Positions 22,441 to 38,219 of a DNA stretch of 64,000 nucleotides are shown piece after piece (position 1 is the first letter of the stretch; each line of letters opens with the position of its first letter). Origin of the DNA: Linyphia triangularis. Its lineage: Eukaryota; Arthropoda; Arachnida; Araneae; Linyphiidae. The stretch covers positions 57,833,242-57,897,241 of the forward strand of contig OZ021731.1 of the NCBI GenBank assembly GCA_963978545.1, in the 5' to 3' direction. The translations under genes were made by a program, and so were the position numbers. The notes beneath the pieces were generated by a model. That model saw only the letters and a program-made list of their open reading frames with translations. It had not been told where the DNA came from and searched no databases.

Positions 22441-25400
22441 GTACAAGATTTACATTTACAACTTTCTTTTATGGGTTATATTATTTAAATAATTGACGAA
22501 ATATTATAATGTGACAATCATTTAAAACTTTTTATAACAAAAGCTTTCTAAGCAATGAGATTTAGATGTCTCTGAGTTTAATGAATTTTTTATGAACTCA
22601 AAGTTAAAATACGAACTGAAAAATAACGTTGTTTTTTTCAAAAACAGTTTTATTATCATTTTTATAATATTTCAAAAATATCCATAGAAATAAGATGCAA
22701 ACTCTCAAGAATTTTCTTCCAAACGAATTTTTCCCACGACAATGAATAGGCGCCACGACTTGAATTCTACGTTGCCACAAAAAAATATAATAATAATCTT
22801 CTTTCCGTCTACGACCGGGAAAAATCCAAAAACTTTTTCAACCCAACTGTGAGTATAAGCGTAGCATGTCGTTTGAAACCCAACGCCATTGAAATTCAAG
22901 ATGCTTTTTCATTTCTAGCCGCTGGAATTGTCTGGCTGTAGAACCTATAAATAATACATTAAAATAAATTTCTAAAACTTCTTTTCCGAAATCCAAACTC
23001 GAGATAAAAAAAAAAAAAAAATTGCGGTTTTTGAGGGGAGTATACATGAATAAGTTGACTCGAAATAAGAATTCTTTGGTTAGTTTTTAAGAAGAATCTG
23101 TCACAAAAGAACTGATTTATTTATTTTTTCTTCTCCTCTTTTCAATGATATTTTTATTTATATTTACTCTTGAGTTTTCACTTGCTTCAAGTGTAAGAGA
23201 TTACGTTTGGAGGCTGAAAAAAAAAGAACATCCCGAGAAAAGGAAGCCAAATATTTTGAAATTCGAATAGTTATCATCTTTCTGAATGCGAGTGACTTCT
23301 TTAAAAGGAAAGAACTGATAAAAATGATAATCTAGTAATGGGAAACTTTGATAATAATCTTTTGAAAATCAATCAGATTTTGTCATTCGTACTTTTATGT
23401 TCGAGATGTTATTAAGATTAAACTGAAAATGTGAACGTCAAATATAAAGCCTAAATACAAAAAGCTATAGAATAATGTTCAATGTTGACAGGCGAAGTAC
23501 GTTGATAAAAAAAAACAAGATGTATTCATACAATGTAAGAATTTTTGTTGCAAATAAAAAAACATTCTATATATTCTTATTAAACAATAAGCGTATCCAA
23601 AAAGTTAATTTTTACTATAATTCATCGCATTTTTCAAATCGCAATTATTTTCGGATGATTCTAATAGAAATAAAGAAACAATATTTCCCTCTATATAAAT
23701 AGAAATATTTTTTAATATTTTCAAAATGAACCAACAACTTTTTATTATTAAGTACCCTAGTCATAATAATGCATTGAGGTAAGAACTTTAAAAACTGTTT
23801 TACACATATATCTTAAATGGCACAAATAAAGGAAAAATCGAAATCATAGCGTAAACAACTAAAAATTAGCGATACAATTAAAATTTGAAAATAAGATTTT
23901 ATTTGTCAAGCAAATTGCACAGGGTCTGCAATTAAATGATAATTCTGAATATTCCTTTGACACTTAATTTTTAATTTTTAGATTGTTTTATGTTATGACT
24001 CAGTAGGTTCATAACAATTATGTTAAGGAGAATTCTATGGGTGACGCACGGGAGATTTTCACTCTTTTTCCTTCTCGTAAACAAATTAGAACTGCAAAAT
24101 TATGACGAATCTAGTAGCTATGTTTTTGTTTTATATAAAATTAGTTTGTGGAAAAATTACATGGGAAAAAACAAATAATTTAACTAGGTCAGATATGCCT
24201 TTATAAGTTACCAACTCGCAGGATACGTTCGGGTCCCGTATGCCAGTGTTATACGATGCATATTTTACATGGTTAAAATAATGATTTTTTTGTATAACTT
24301 TTCAACAAACTAGTAGTATATAAAACAAAGTCATAACTTCTAGATTCCTCATAATTTTGAAATAATAATTTGCTTACGAGTAGAAAAATTAGCCAAAATA
24401 TCCCGCTCATACAGCAGAGAATTGCCCTTAAGTTTCAAAGGAACTCCTGTACTTACAGCACAATAAAAATATTTTTTTATACAAAAAAAAATCCCTTCCC
24501 AGAAATAGTATATATTAACAAAATGTTCCACTTTTTACGAGGTATTGAGACCTATGGTTTGCTTGACTTTTAGGGTTTTAAATGTATTCTTTAATTGTTC
24601 ATTAATAAGTTTTATAGTTTGCTACAAATTCTCATTAATAAATCTAATGGTAACAATCATTACTATTATTATTATTTAATTTCTTAACATCTAGTTGCAT
24701 ATTTTACAGCTCTGAACTCCATTGAGGTTTCATTTAGAGATTACACACAAAACGTTTAAACAATTCTTAAGCTTTAAGCTAATAAGCTTTATAAATAATC
24801 TCTATAAATAATTCTCTTGCGTAACGTCCAAATTTGGCTGTATTTCTGTGAGCAGAATGGCAACGATTTCAAACATCCGATCACAAATCTTCTAAATGTA
24901 CTTTATGCACGAATTTCCAAATTCAGCAATCCAGCCAATCACAATATAGCTTTCGAAATTTGACTAATACATCTGGCAGCAGAAACAACTTGGATTCGCT
25001 ATATTTTGTTTTTCTTATTACAATCTATAGATAGAAATTATTGCCTATTTAAAACGTATTGATTTAATAGTTACGATGATGCAAGAATAAATAGATCCAT
25101 TTCTTTTGGATTAGAATTCCGGATAAACCAGATTTTTCGGAAAAGTTATCTGCTGGAACATGTTACGGAGCGCATTCAGCGCTAAATCGCCTGGAACATG
25201 CATTCAGCGCCAAATCGCCAACTTTCAAAAAATCACTAAGAGGCATTGTGCAGAAACTATATTCATTCTGGACCTATCTGAACCTATATTCATTTCTAAT
25301 CAGCTCAAATTCAGCTATTATGAATTGAAAACTATCAAAATAGTGAATAAAACCACCCACTCCACTTCAAAATCTCATATGAAATTAAAAAAAAAAACTT

Positions 25401-25445
25401 TTGGCGAAATAGGGCTAATTTTCTCGCCAAATTTGATTAAAAAAA
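22441..25445. other. No gene recognised
   Basis: Very AT-rich, with only short open frames. At 25160-25215 the phrase CATTCAGCGC(T/C)AAATCGCC occurs twice within 50 bases, a small local duplication. Confidence 0.4.
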
Positions 25446-25485
25446 ATTCCGGTTGATTGAATGCCGGATAACTGGCCTTTCACTG
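25446..25485. mobile_element. Possible terminal sequence of a pogo-like element
   Basis: Read on the minus strand, CAGTGAAAGGCCAGTTATCC then GGCATTCAATCAACCGG resembles the CAGT...TATCCGG ends of Tigger/pogo-type elements. A related ATTCCGGATAAACCAG lies at about 25117. I could not find a matching inverted end or a transposase. Confidence 0.25.
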
Positions 25486-25859
25486 TTTTATTTTATTTTC
25501 TAAGTATCGCAAAAAAGGTTATGCAAACATATAAATGCTTCGTTAAGAAATTTCGATAAGCAACTTGAATTATTTTGGTGCTTCATACGAAAACCCTGTA
25601 AACTTTAATTGTTCAATGAAATAACCTATCTTTATTAAATATATGTACGATGCTGTTTATTTTTGTTGTTTTCCAATAACTTTCTACTACGTTGCCACAC
25701 TGTCCCTGCTAAACGCTTATCGACAGCAGTAGGATAATGACGGGGCAAGTATTCTGGCTCTTCATAAATATCAAAACGTTTTTAGTTTCATGGCATTATG
25801 CAGCTGAAATAGCTTTTTTCTAGAGCATATTTTAAATGCTTCACTTTGAGGCAAGCAAA

Positions 25860-25931
25860 GCGAGCTAAGGGGATTGCATAGCAATCCAGGGGGTTGGCAA
25901 GCGTCAGCGAGCAGGGGGCGGAGCTCCCTAG
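25860..25931 (+). mobile_element. Helitron-like 3' terminus
   Basis: GCGTCAGCGAGCAGGGGGCG followed by GAGCTCCCTAG repeats the 3' end of the 11.1-11.9 kb element. The stem pairs GGGGGC with GCTCCC (one G:T pair, loop GGA), CTAG ends at 25931 and T follows. Just upstream is another short hairpin, GGATTGC-ATA-GCAATCC (25871-25887). The 5' end was not found, so the element is longer than the range given. Confidence 0.7.
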
Positions 25932-27021
25932 TTAGATTTCCTATTTTTTGTGTTTGTGTATTTGTTTGTGTGGGTTACTATAAAACAAGATTACCAAATA
26001 TATTTAATGTAACTATAATTTCCTGTTTATTGATTGTGTTATTTTGAATTTATCGTATCTTATTTCTATAATACATTTCAATGCAGCTGATATACCAGAC
26101 ATTTAACACAGCTACGTAAATGCAAATCGTTTAGTTCAAATGTTGTTGTAAATTAAATTTAACTCCTCTCTTTATGACGTCACCTTCTCAATACAAATAA
26201 TTATAAAGCCCCACACGAGGAACATTAGCAGTCTTTAAATGGGAAAAGTAGAAACATGTTCTTTAAATGACGTAAGGGTATATCCATTTTCAAGCACAAG
26301 CTTTTTTTTAATAATGAAATTTCTTTGAAACAAATTTCATTAACAAGCAGGACATGTTAAAAATGGATCATTTGCTGTTTGAAAGAGAATTAGAAATGAG
26401 TTTCAAGAAAAATGGGGAAAAAAGCACTTCAAAAATGGTCATAATTTATTCAGAGTTTTTCTTATATCTGAAAGCAAGAACTTATGATTAAGAGCCTGAA
26501 TTGAAGGATTTTTGTCTTATTTCGACTCTCTTCTTTTTAAATAACAAGTGCATAAAAGTTAAATGATATTAGCGTTTCAGATAGGCATAAAAAAGCCTCA
26601 ATTTTTAGTTTATAATTATTTTTTTTTCTTTGTAGAGAATTTTAAATGTCATATTGTAAATCTAAAAAAAATATCACAGGAGGATTTTTTTTCTGAATAC
26701 AATTTTATTTACATGGTCTTACATGTATATGTTTTTAAATGTTATTAAAAAACGAAATGTATAAATGTAGAGGGTTTTAAATTCTTTAAATAATTTTTAT
26801 ATTTTCCTGCATTTATTTTTTAAATTCATATTTCGTACTTGTAATCTTATGAATAAAATTTCTTAAGGAAAAAACTTAATGTCCTTTATCTACCTCACAT
26901 ACGCTATTGCACACAGATCACATAGTACTTGCAATGTATGGAAAGTTGGCTATTGTTATAATTTAATAAATAATACGCATCATATGATTTAGTCTGTTTC
27001 TCAATAATAAATGTTATTATT
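25932..27021. other. No gene recognised
   Basis: AT-rich; no family-level repeat is visible. Several T runs occur near 26610-26630 and 26690. Confidence 0.4.
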
Positions 27022-27093
27022 GAAACAAACAAACAAACAAACAAACAAACAAACAAACAAACAAACAAACAAACAAACAAACAAACAAACAAA
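27022..27093. repeat. (AAAC)n microsatellite, about 72 bp
   Basis: Pure tetranucleotide array followed by an imperfect GCAAGCAAGAACGCACGCAC tail. Confidence 0.97.
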
Positions 27094-27139
27094 GCAAGCA
27101 AGAACGCACGCACTCAAATCCCTATTTTAATAATTATTT

Positions 27140-27640
27140 TATTTACAAGAAGTTGGAAATTATGCAGATTATTAACCCACTCGACGTTAACCAATCGAGC
27201 TCGACCAATCTGAGACTCGTTGTCGATGACATTTCATTCTATTAAGTTTTGGAGACGTCATTAAAAAGCCAGTTTTACACACGTTTCTATTACCTTTCGT
27301 TAAACTCTTCAGCTTTTACTCATGTTCAATTAGCCAAATATCAAGCTTAATTAAAAAAAAATTATAATTTTAAAGTTATTTCATGTCCAAAACCTTCCTC
27401 TATTAAGGATGACGAGGCAAAATCTTCCAATGACTAATTATCTACTTGCCGTCATCCAATCGAACTGAAACCATGACAGATAGATTCGTTGGGGATGACA
27501 ATGTATTCAATTAAGTTTTGGAGCACAAAAATGTTTTTAAATTATTCTGAATGGATGTTTTCTTCGTAGGTAGTCAAACGTTATGAAAAATCGATCTGAG
27601 ATCAATAAATTGCAATTGCACTCAAAAATTAGCATTGCAT
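27140..27640 (+). repeat. Array 2 of dispersed 145-bp internal-repeat element
   Basis: Two units, with landmarks at about 27180 and 27445. The 265-base spacing matches the last interval of array 1 (262). The spacer (AATTAGCCAAATATCAAGC...) and the tail (CTTCGTAGGTAGTCAAACG, CTCAAAAATTAGCATTGCAT) also match array 1. This copy is therefore the 3' part of the element, with fewer units. Confidence 0.75.
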
Positions 27641-27762
27641 ATAAAGGAACTAATATTAAAAACATTGAATTTATATTTTATTAAATCTTTACTTTTTGAG
27701 AGTAGAGATATAAGAAAAAAGTTAAAGAATACATTGCGAGAGGGCAAAATATTAGCGAAATG

Positions 27763-28380
27763 CTAAAATTGTTTCAGTTTCTTATTTCTCCCTCCCTCCG
27801 TCCCACTAATTACCACCGAAGACAAATAATTATTTCGCGGTATTGCTCTCTGGCACAGAAATTGAAGACTAGAAATAGAAAACGACCCAAGTCCAAAAAA
27901 AGAATTTTTTTTAGGAGAGCCGAAAATGGATATGACTAAGTACCAGACTGAATTTGAAGTATTGTTACTGGAGTTCGCACTTTGGGCGTTTTCCACTTCG
28001 TTTAGCTTGGTCTTTAGGACATTTTTCCGCAAAAAAAGATTTTCTATTTTTTTTTTTTGGGTACTTAGGTCGATTTCCATATCTAGTCCTCAATCATTTA
28101 AAAAGAAAATAGAGTTTGGCACTTGCGTAATATCCCGTCGACTATTGATGAACTTTTTGATGGAGGCAGAAAATTCGAACCACCTGACCTCTTCGGAGGT
28201 ACTGTACGGCTTGAACCTCATCGAACGTCTCAACTGTGCTGCTGACCGAGTATTCGTTGGAAACGACAAGACATGGGGAATCCGTTTGGCGAGCTTTTTG
28301 CCTCGCCAACGGTCGACGGGATAATACGTTAAAAAACTTTTATTAAATAAGCGGACTACAGAAGTCACCATACCAAACAA
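27763..28380 (-). pseudogene. Unidentified 205-codon frame broken by a single TGA
   Basis: From ATG at 28380 the minus strand is open to TGA at 28090-28092. After three codons it resumes in the same frame with an ATG at 28080 and runs to 27763. The first part is basic and hydrophobic and contains TSEEVRWFEFSASIKKFINS. The second has a lysine/leucine-rich, possibly helical stretch (STQKKKIENLFLRKNVLKTK), then an Asn/Ser run. I recognise no family. The underlying DNA near 28100-28330 is less AT-rich than its surroundings, which mildly favours former coding sequence. It could be a decayed retroelement frame, an old gene exon or chance. Confidence 0.3.
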
Positions 28381-32130
<3,750 letters not shown>

Positions 32131-32133
32131 AAT

Positions 32134-32773
32134 TAGGGGTAAGAATGCGCAACTTTAATTTACACTATAATACTGATGTGGATTTGTGTCATTTACTGTT
32201 TTTATTAATTTTCATCATTCATTTAGAAAAAATTACCAGTTTGGCGATATTTTTTGCTAGAATTCTTATATGATCTTTTCTTACAAGTGAAACTGAGGAG
32301 AGGAGAAAAACGATTGTCGATGAGCTATGCTCAAGGAAAGATAACTCTGTGTTGAAGACATTCGTTTTTCAACTTTTTACTCCATTAAAGCATTTTTATG
32401 GGAATTTCGGAGATGGGGATGTTTAGAACACCTTAAGAAACATTACTACAGCGATTTTGATCAAAATCGTTAGAGCTGTTTTTTAGCAATCATTGAAAAA
32501 CATGATTTTTTTCAATACAGCTACCTTATGTGCGATTTTGACGAAAACCTTAATGATAGGTCTCATAGTCACCACTAACACGCACACCAAATTTGAATAT
32601 CCTAGGTCAATTTGTTCGGGAGTTATGCTGGCCACAGATACATAGACAGAAATTTTTTCTAGATAACTTTTTTAAAATCAGGATGTTCAGAAGCGTTAAA
32701 ATAAAAAAAAAAAAAAATGACCGATTGCTATACTTTCATTACCCTATGTATGATATATGGGTAATTGAAAGTA
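32134..32773 (+). mobile_element. Family X element, copy C
   Basis: The head TAGGGGTAAGAATGCGCAAC and the following ATACTGATGTGGATTTGTGT match copies B and D. The interior shares the ATTTTGACGAAAACC, CGCACACCAAATTTGAA and TATGCTGGCCACAGATACA blocks with D. The right end is a near-perfect hairpin: TACTTTCATTACCCTAT (32731-32747) pairs with ATATGGGTAATTGAAAGTA (32755-32773). No transposase. Class unresolved; probably a non-autonomous DNA element. Confidence 0.75.
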
Positions 32774-32833
32774 AAAAGTATATCTACCAGGCAGACTTAA
32801 ATTCAATTTTTAACCAAAATTTCTTTAATATTA

Positions 32834-34105
32834 CCGTAAAATGGGGTGAATCGGAACACTTTTCAACTTTCAAAGTATTAATCGGTTGTAATACGATCGT
32901 TAAGGAACATATTTTTGACATAGAAACTTGGGTCTTACCTTCTTCTTTGAGAATAAACCCAAATTTTTTTGTAAAAACAAGGACTTTAATTTATTTTGAA
33001 TTTTTTCATGGTGTTCCGATTCACCCCGCAGAAAGGGGTGAATCGGAACACTCGTTACAATTTATGTCTGATCTTATTTAAATGTTTATAGGGTGGCAAA
33101 AAACAAATAATAATGCATTGTGGTAAATAGGAACACAAAATTATCATAAAAAAATCATTTAATATGCCGGATAAAATTTGTGTTTGTCAATTATTGTCAA
33201 AACAAATCACATGTTTGAAAGCGTATCAACTCTTATATAATTCTCCTATAACTCATCCAAATAGTCGTTAAAATTAAAAATACTTTTTAATCTACTTTAT
33301 GTTTGCGTGTCGTATGACTGCAAATTCTTTAAAATATCTTGAGAAAGGAGAAAAGCATCCTCATTTGTTTCAGAAAATATCTTCGTTCATAAGCGCTTTT
33401 TGTACAACACACTTATATAGCAATAATCTTGTGGGTGTAAAATTTTGCTCACATAGTCTTCATACATTTTTCCATATAACTTACAGATAACTAAGTCATT
33501 TAGAGAAAAACCACTGGAACAATCGGGTTTTCTGCCATGCGGAAACTAGGCTCCTCTTCTGACATTTATTCAAACCTGCAATCTTGATTACTGTCTTGAA
33601 GGGAGTAATTAGACTCTCTTCAGTCATTAAATCTTGTGTGGAACATAATCTTGCCAAAAACAGCTTTTTAATATCACTTTTCAAGTGTTCCGATTCACCC
33701 CGCAAATCTCAAAATCGAGATGAGGCAAAACATAAAAATTCGTAAAATAAAAAGTTTTTAAAACCAAGTTAAATCAAGTATGGCATGCTGTTGTGGATGT
33801 TTATACTTATCTAAAATGTATTAGTTGAGTCTATAACTGGTACATGTTATTAATTACTTGATAAGTTTTGGAGAGGTTAAAACTCATTGGATTGTATGCA
33901 CGCTGTTTCAGAATTTTTTTTAAAAAAAAGGACAGTGTTGAAAAATCCACAAAACATGTTCCAAGATTAAAAACATGTTAACCAAATGAAAAATATATAT
34001 ATAATTAATAAAACTGCTTTATTTGTGTAAAATAATAATTTCTTTGTAATTTCACGAAGTTTCTTTCCTATTCACCCCGCTGTTCCTATTCACCCCATTT
34101 TACGG
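32834..34105. mobile_element. 1.27-kb TA-flanked DNA transposon with internal end motifs
   Basis: Ends are CCGTAAAATGGGGTGAAT and its complement, and the match continues to GGAACA with one mismatch. TA dinucleotides flank both sides (32832-32833 and 34106-34107), as expected for Tc1/mariner/pogo insertion. The end motif GGGGTGAATCGGAACAC recurs inside: as a palindrome at 33011-33051, as an inverted copy at 33685-33701 and doubled at the right end. A short degraded minus-strand frame lies near the middle. Confidence 0.85.
33303..33705 (-). pseudogene. Degraded transposase-like remnant, possibly pogo/jerky
   Basis: The minus strand from 33705 reads, after repeat-derived codons, TPFKTVIKIAGLNKCQKRSL then VSAWQKTRLFQWFF. 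This is vaguely like the C-terminal 'W..TG..P' region after the DDE core of pogo/jerky-type transposases. A neighbouring frame continues as LNDLVICKLYGKMYEDYVSK and on past one stop. No catalytic residues are identifiable. It lies wholly inside the TA-flanked element, which makes a transposase origin reasonable but unproven. Confidence 0.35.
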
Positions 34106-34230
34106 TATTCTAAAATAGTGTAGATTTTAATGTTCATTTATGGACAACATAATAATGTGCAATTATACAAAGTTACTGCTTAAAAATTCATTGTTTAAGT
34201 ATCGTATATTTCAACAATCAAGATAAAAAT

Positions 34231-35520
34231 TAGGAGTGTGGAACATCGCACAACTTTTAATTACACCATAATACTGATATCAATTTGTGTTATTTACCGT
34301 TTTTATATTTTCATTATTCATTTAGAAAAAATGGCCAGTTAGGCGATATTTTTTTTACCATAATTCTTATATGAGTCTTTAAAAAAAAAGAAAAGAAGAG
34401 AAGAAAATGAAAGGGGGAAAAAAAAAAGAAAAAAAAAAAAAAAAAAGATTTAGTCAAATAGATAATTTTGGTTGTATACTTTTCAATAATTTTTACCATA
34501 ATTCCACTTGGTAATTCCTCTCGGTATGAATACTTATAATTCTTATATTATCCTTTCTTATAAGTTATCTTTCTTATAAGTAATTATCGTTGATGAGGTA
34601 TTCTCAAGGAAATAAAGCTTTGTGTTAAAGGCATTCATTTTTCAACTTTTTTTTAAGGAAATTTCGGAGGTGGGGCTGTTTAGAACACCTTAGGAGGCAT
34701 TATCACAGAGATTTTGGACAAAATAGTTAGAACCGTTTTTTAGCAATCACTGAAAAACATCATTTTTCAATGGCAGCTACCTTATGCGCATGTGTGATTT
34801 TGACGAAAACCTTATGGGTAGGTCTCGGTGCCATCACCAACCCGCACACCAAATTTAAACATCGTAGGTCAACTTGTTCGGCAGTTATGCTGACCACAGA
34901 CACACAGACAAACATTTGTTCTAGATCACTTTTTTGAAATCAGGATGTTCAACAACGTGAAGAAATGCAAACAAAATTCGAATTTTTTTTGACCGAATAC
35001 TTTTACTTTCATTACCCTATTGTTATGAATTTTTCCGCTGAGGCAATGACGGCACAGTTTTTCAGACAAAAACTAGTATTTATTCTCTTCAGAAAACTCA
35101 CAAAATTTATTCACAGATAACAGTGCAATCACTATTAATCTTCAATACAAGCTTCAACAAGAACAGCTTCGAATATAGCGATTATACAAGCTCACTCCAA
35201 TAGGTCAACAAAGCGATCGCGATCAGCTTTCAACGAAATCCGAAGTCCATCTGAAAACTTTCCCGTTCTCCAGTCTGTTATATACAAGCGCGTGAGACAT
35301 TCTCGAAATTTCCAGCCAATTCATAGAAAAGAAATATCTCGAAACTTCTCAATTACTTTAGGTGTTGCCACCTTTTTCTAACTTGTATAATCGCTATTAA
35401 TTACTAAATAAAATTGGATAAAAATAAATTACAATAGAATTTTGAAATAATACGTCACTATTTACAATATATACAGACAATTTGTGCAACATTATGTATA
35501 CATATGGGTAATTGAAAGTA
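34231..35520 (+). mobile_element. Family X element, copy D, split by a solo LTR
   Basis: The head TAGGAGTGTGGAACATCGCA, the full interior (AGCTACCTTATGCGCATGTG, CCGCACACCAAATTTAAAC, TGCTGACCACAGACACACAG) and the terminal CTTTCATTACCCTAT (to 35020) match copies B and C. The partner strand of the terminal hairpin, CATATGGGTAATTGAAAGTA, reappears at 35501-35520. The gap between them is filled by the LTR at 35021-35491. Confidence 0.78.
35021..35491 (-). mobile_element. Solo LTR of a retrotransposon
   Basis: On the minus strand the 471-bp segment starts TGTTGCAC and ends CATAACA, so it has the TG...CA ends of an LTR. It holds a TATA-like box (minus-strand GTATATAAC, 35277-35285) and, about 200 bases further, a polyadenylation signal AATAAA (35079-35084), giving a plausible U3-R-U5 layout. 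It interrupts the terminal hairpin of family X copy D at a precise point. Flanking CTAT and TTAT would be a 4-bp duplication with one mismatch. No internal region or second LTR is nearby, so recombination has probably removed the body. Gypsy-like is a guess. Confidence 0.75.
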
Positions 35521-35521
35521 A

Positions 35522-36909
35522 TATTATAAAAGGTCATTTGTTATCAGCAAACCTTTGAAAGGTACATTTCTGCTGAAAATAAATTTTGCATTATTATTTT
35601 AATATAAACTATAGCTTCAAATTTTAACTAAATTAATTAGTATACATTTTTTAATAATTTTTTTTTTATTCCTATTTGTATAGTTTTTTTTACACATTTA
35701 AATTATCTATTTCAGTAATAATTATTTAAATTTTTGACGCTTGAATATTCTTCAGGAATTACAAAGTGTTCAAGAAAAAATTCAAAAAGTTATTCGAAGT
35801 TGTCTCCTTATATATAAATATTATACACTTTAATTGGTACAACTATTAGATCAGATGAATTTTTAAAAGAATAATTACATTTTCTGAGACATTTTTAATG
35901 TAAGACTTTTGGGCGAATGCATTTTTTCTCATTGGCGAGTCGTTTTTAGATAACGAAGAAAAACAAAAAGTATTTTTCTTACATTGCGAGAATGTTAAAT
36001 AAATGTATCTGGAGCGAAAAAAATTCTTCAATCTTCAACGTTGTCACGTGATATGCTCATCTAACGGCTAAACATAGTCACGAAAGCTCGAAACATAAGT
36101 TTGAACAATCGATATTAGGAGTTTAATAACTACTTCCCCCCCCCCCTCCCCTATTATTTTTTAGTACATGGGAAGAAATTTGTAAATAGTTATCGTAGAA
36201 AACTCAGTATATAGTTTTTTTTTTCTTCGATTTCCATATAAATATCTTCTTGGAATAAATTCTTTGTTTTAAACAAAAAGCAAAACTTTTCTTTTCCAAG
36301 AAATTGACGAACCTTCTGAAACTTGGCAATGTGATTAAGTTTGTAAGAATAACAATGTTCCCAACGGAGTAAACAAAAAGTTGTAGCTATCTATCTGTCG
36401 CAAAGAAAAATGAGAGGTATTTGCAGTACAAAAGAAGTAACATTTATGCTGAATAAGAAAATATATCTAAATAGTAAGGATGGATGCAGCAAAAACTCTC
36501 ATGAAAACACCGACTGAGTTTTATTCTTGAAAGTTTGGATCAACCTCAAACGATATTGAAAATAGTATAGATTTTCAAGGGGTATAGGACATAAGAATAA
36601 AAATTCCAATTTTAAAGAGATTATTCAGAAATATTTTATATGCATTTTGAATACTGTAATTGAATAAAGTCTATTTATATAAAACAGCTCTTTTACGTTA
36701 TTTTGAAAATTTAAATTTTAAATTTTGACAATATTTATGCTTGTTGTAAGTCCAGAACTTATAATTTAATTGAAAAACTTTGATTTGAAATAATTCACAA
36801 ATATTCATAAAATAAATGTTTGGTTTTTTAATTTTTGGTAAACATCAATAGAATATTTTTTTTAAACAAAAGTTGAACCCCAAAACTTCAAAGTAATACT
36901 TCATAAAAT

Positions 36910-36941
<32 letters not shown>

Positions 36942-37245
36942 GTTGTTTAATCTAGAGATTTGTTTAAAATTTATACATTAGTAATATAAAAGATAGATTG
37001 AAGATATACATGTTTAATATAATATGCGAAAATTTTCTGGTAATTATAATATACGAATCTAGAATTATGTCAATTCAAAGTTGAAAGATATGAACCAAGA
37101 AAACCGGACTTAAAAGTTTTACAACAGAATGATTGCAAAGAAACTCTCATGGCTCTGATTATTTAATATTAAAAGTTGTAATCAAGGTACAGTTTGACTT
37201 TTGATTTCTCTCGATTTAATTCAAATCTATCAATATTACTTTTTC

Positions 37246-37281
<36 letters not shown>

Positions 37282-38219
37282 TTTAGCAAAATTAGTTTCC
37301 TATACTCCCTTTAATCAATTGAACTATTTGGAAAAAAAAAAAAAAAAAAAAAAAATTAAATATATTAAAAATAAATTATCTATACAATTAAGTGGTTTTT
37401 GTGCCACGCAAATCGTAAGTTGAATGTAGAAAATCCAATTTTAATATTAAAAATACTTAATATTGAAACGTTGGCTTGTTATAAGTTTAAATATTCAATC
37501 CCTCGATATTTTTACTAACTATATGAAACCTTAATATTGGCTTTTCTGTGCAAGGCACTGAAAAATGCATCCAATATCAGATATTGAATTTCAAAATGTA
37601 TGGTAGCCAGATATGATGCCTAGAATCTATTCTAATACAATTCATTACATTTACTATACATATTATTTATTGATTATGAGAGATTTTTTTAAAAAGAAAA
37701 ACACCTTTACAAATTTTTTCACCATAATAAAACTTGATACCCTAACCCAGACACAATTTTTTTTTTTAATATCCCCTTTAAAACTATATTCCTTTAAGCG
37801 TAATTTGTGAACATTTTATTCATTATTATGTTTAGAGATAATTTTTCTATGGACTCAGTAATACGTATACATAGTGTTATGAAGGTCTACTAATTTTTAT
37901 TGGCCCCAGACTGCTATTTTAAGCTTTATTTTAATTATGACGAAATTTTGTATTTAGATATGAAAACTTATTCTTTTTTTGTTTATGTACTTAATGAGCC
38001 ACAAATTTCACATTACACTTCAGTTACAACTATAATTGTAATGAAAACTCTTGAGGCTTCAGTTAGGTGTATAAGAAAGATATAAAACACTCTGAATTTT
38101 TACTTTTTAATACTTTTATACTTACCATGTTAATTATTTCCTATAATTTTTTTTTTATATTCTTCTATAAATTCACTTACAAAAATGTTTAAAAATTAAT
38201 CCTACAATTAATAATTAAA
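35522..38219. other. No gene recognised; homopolymer-rich
   Basis: Extremely AT-rich. Contains a C-rich patch at 36137-36150, T30 at 36911-36940, A29 at 37246-37274 and A24 at 37332-37355. No shared interspersed repeat is recognised. Confidence 0.45.

Noticed and set aside
25160..25456. 98-codon open frame, plus strand
   Set aside because: No known domain; it ends in a lysine run and contains a local duplication.
25110..25485. Complete pogo-type element
   Set aside because: Only one plausible end; the left CCGGATAAACCAG word is not its inverted match and no transposase is present.
32593..33081. 162-codon open frame, plus strand
   Set aside because: It runs across an A tract, the end of family X copy C and the left end of the TA-flanked transposon, joining unrelated repeats.
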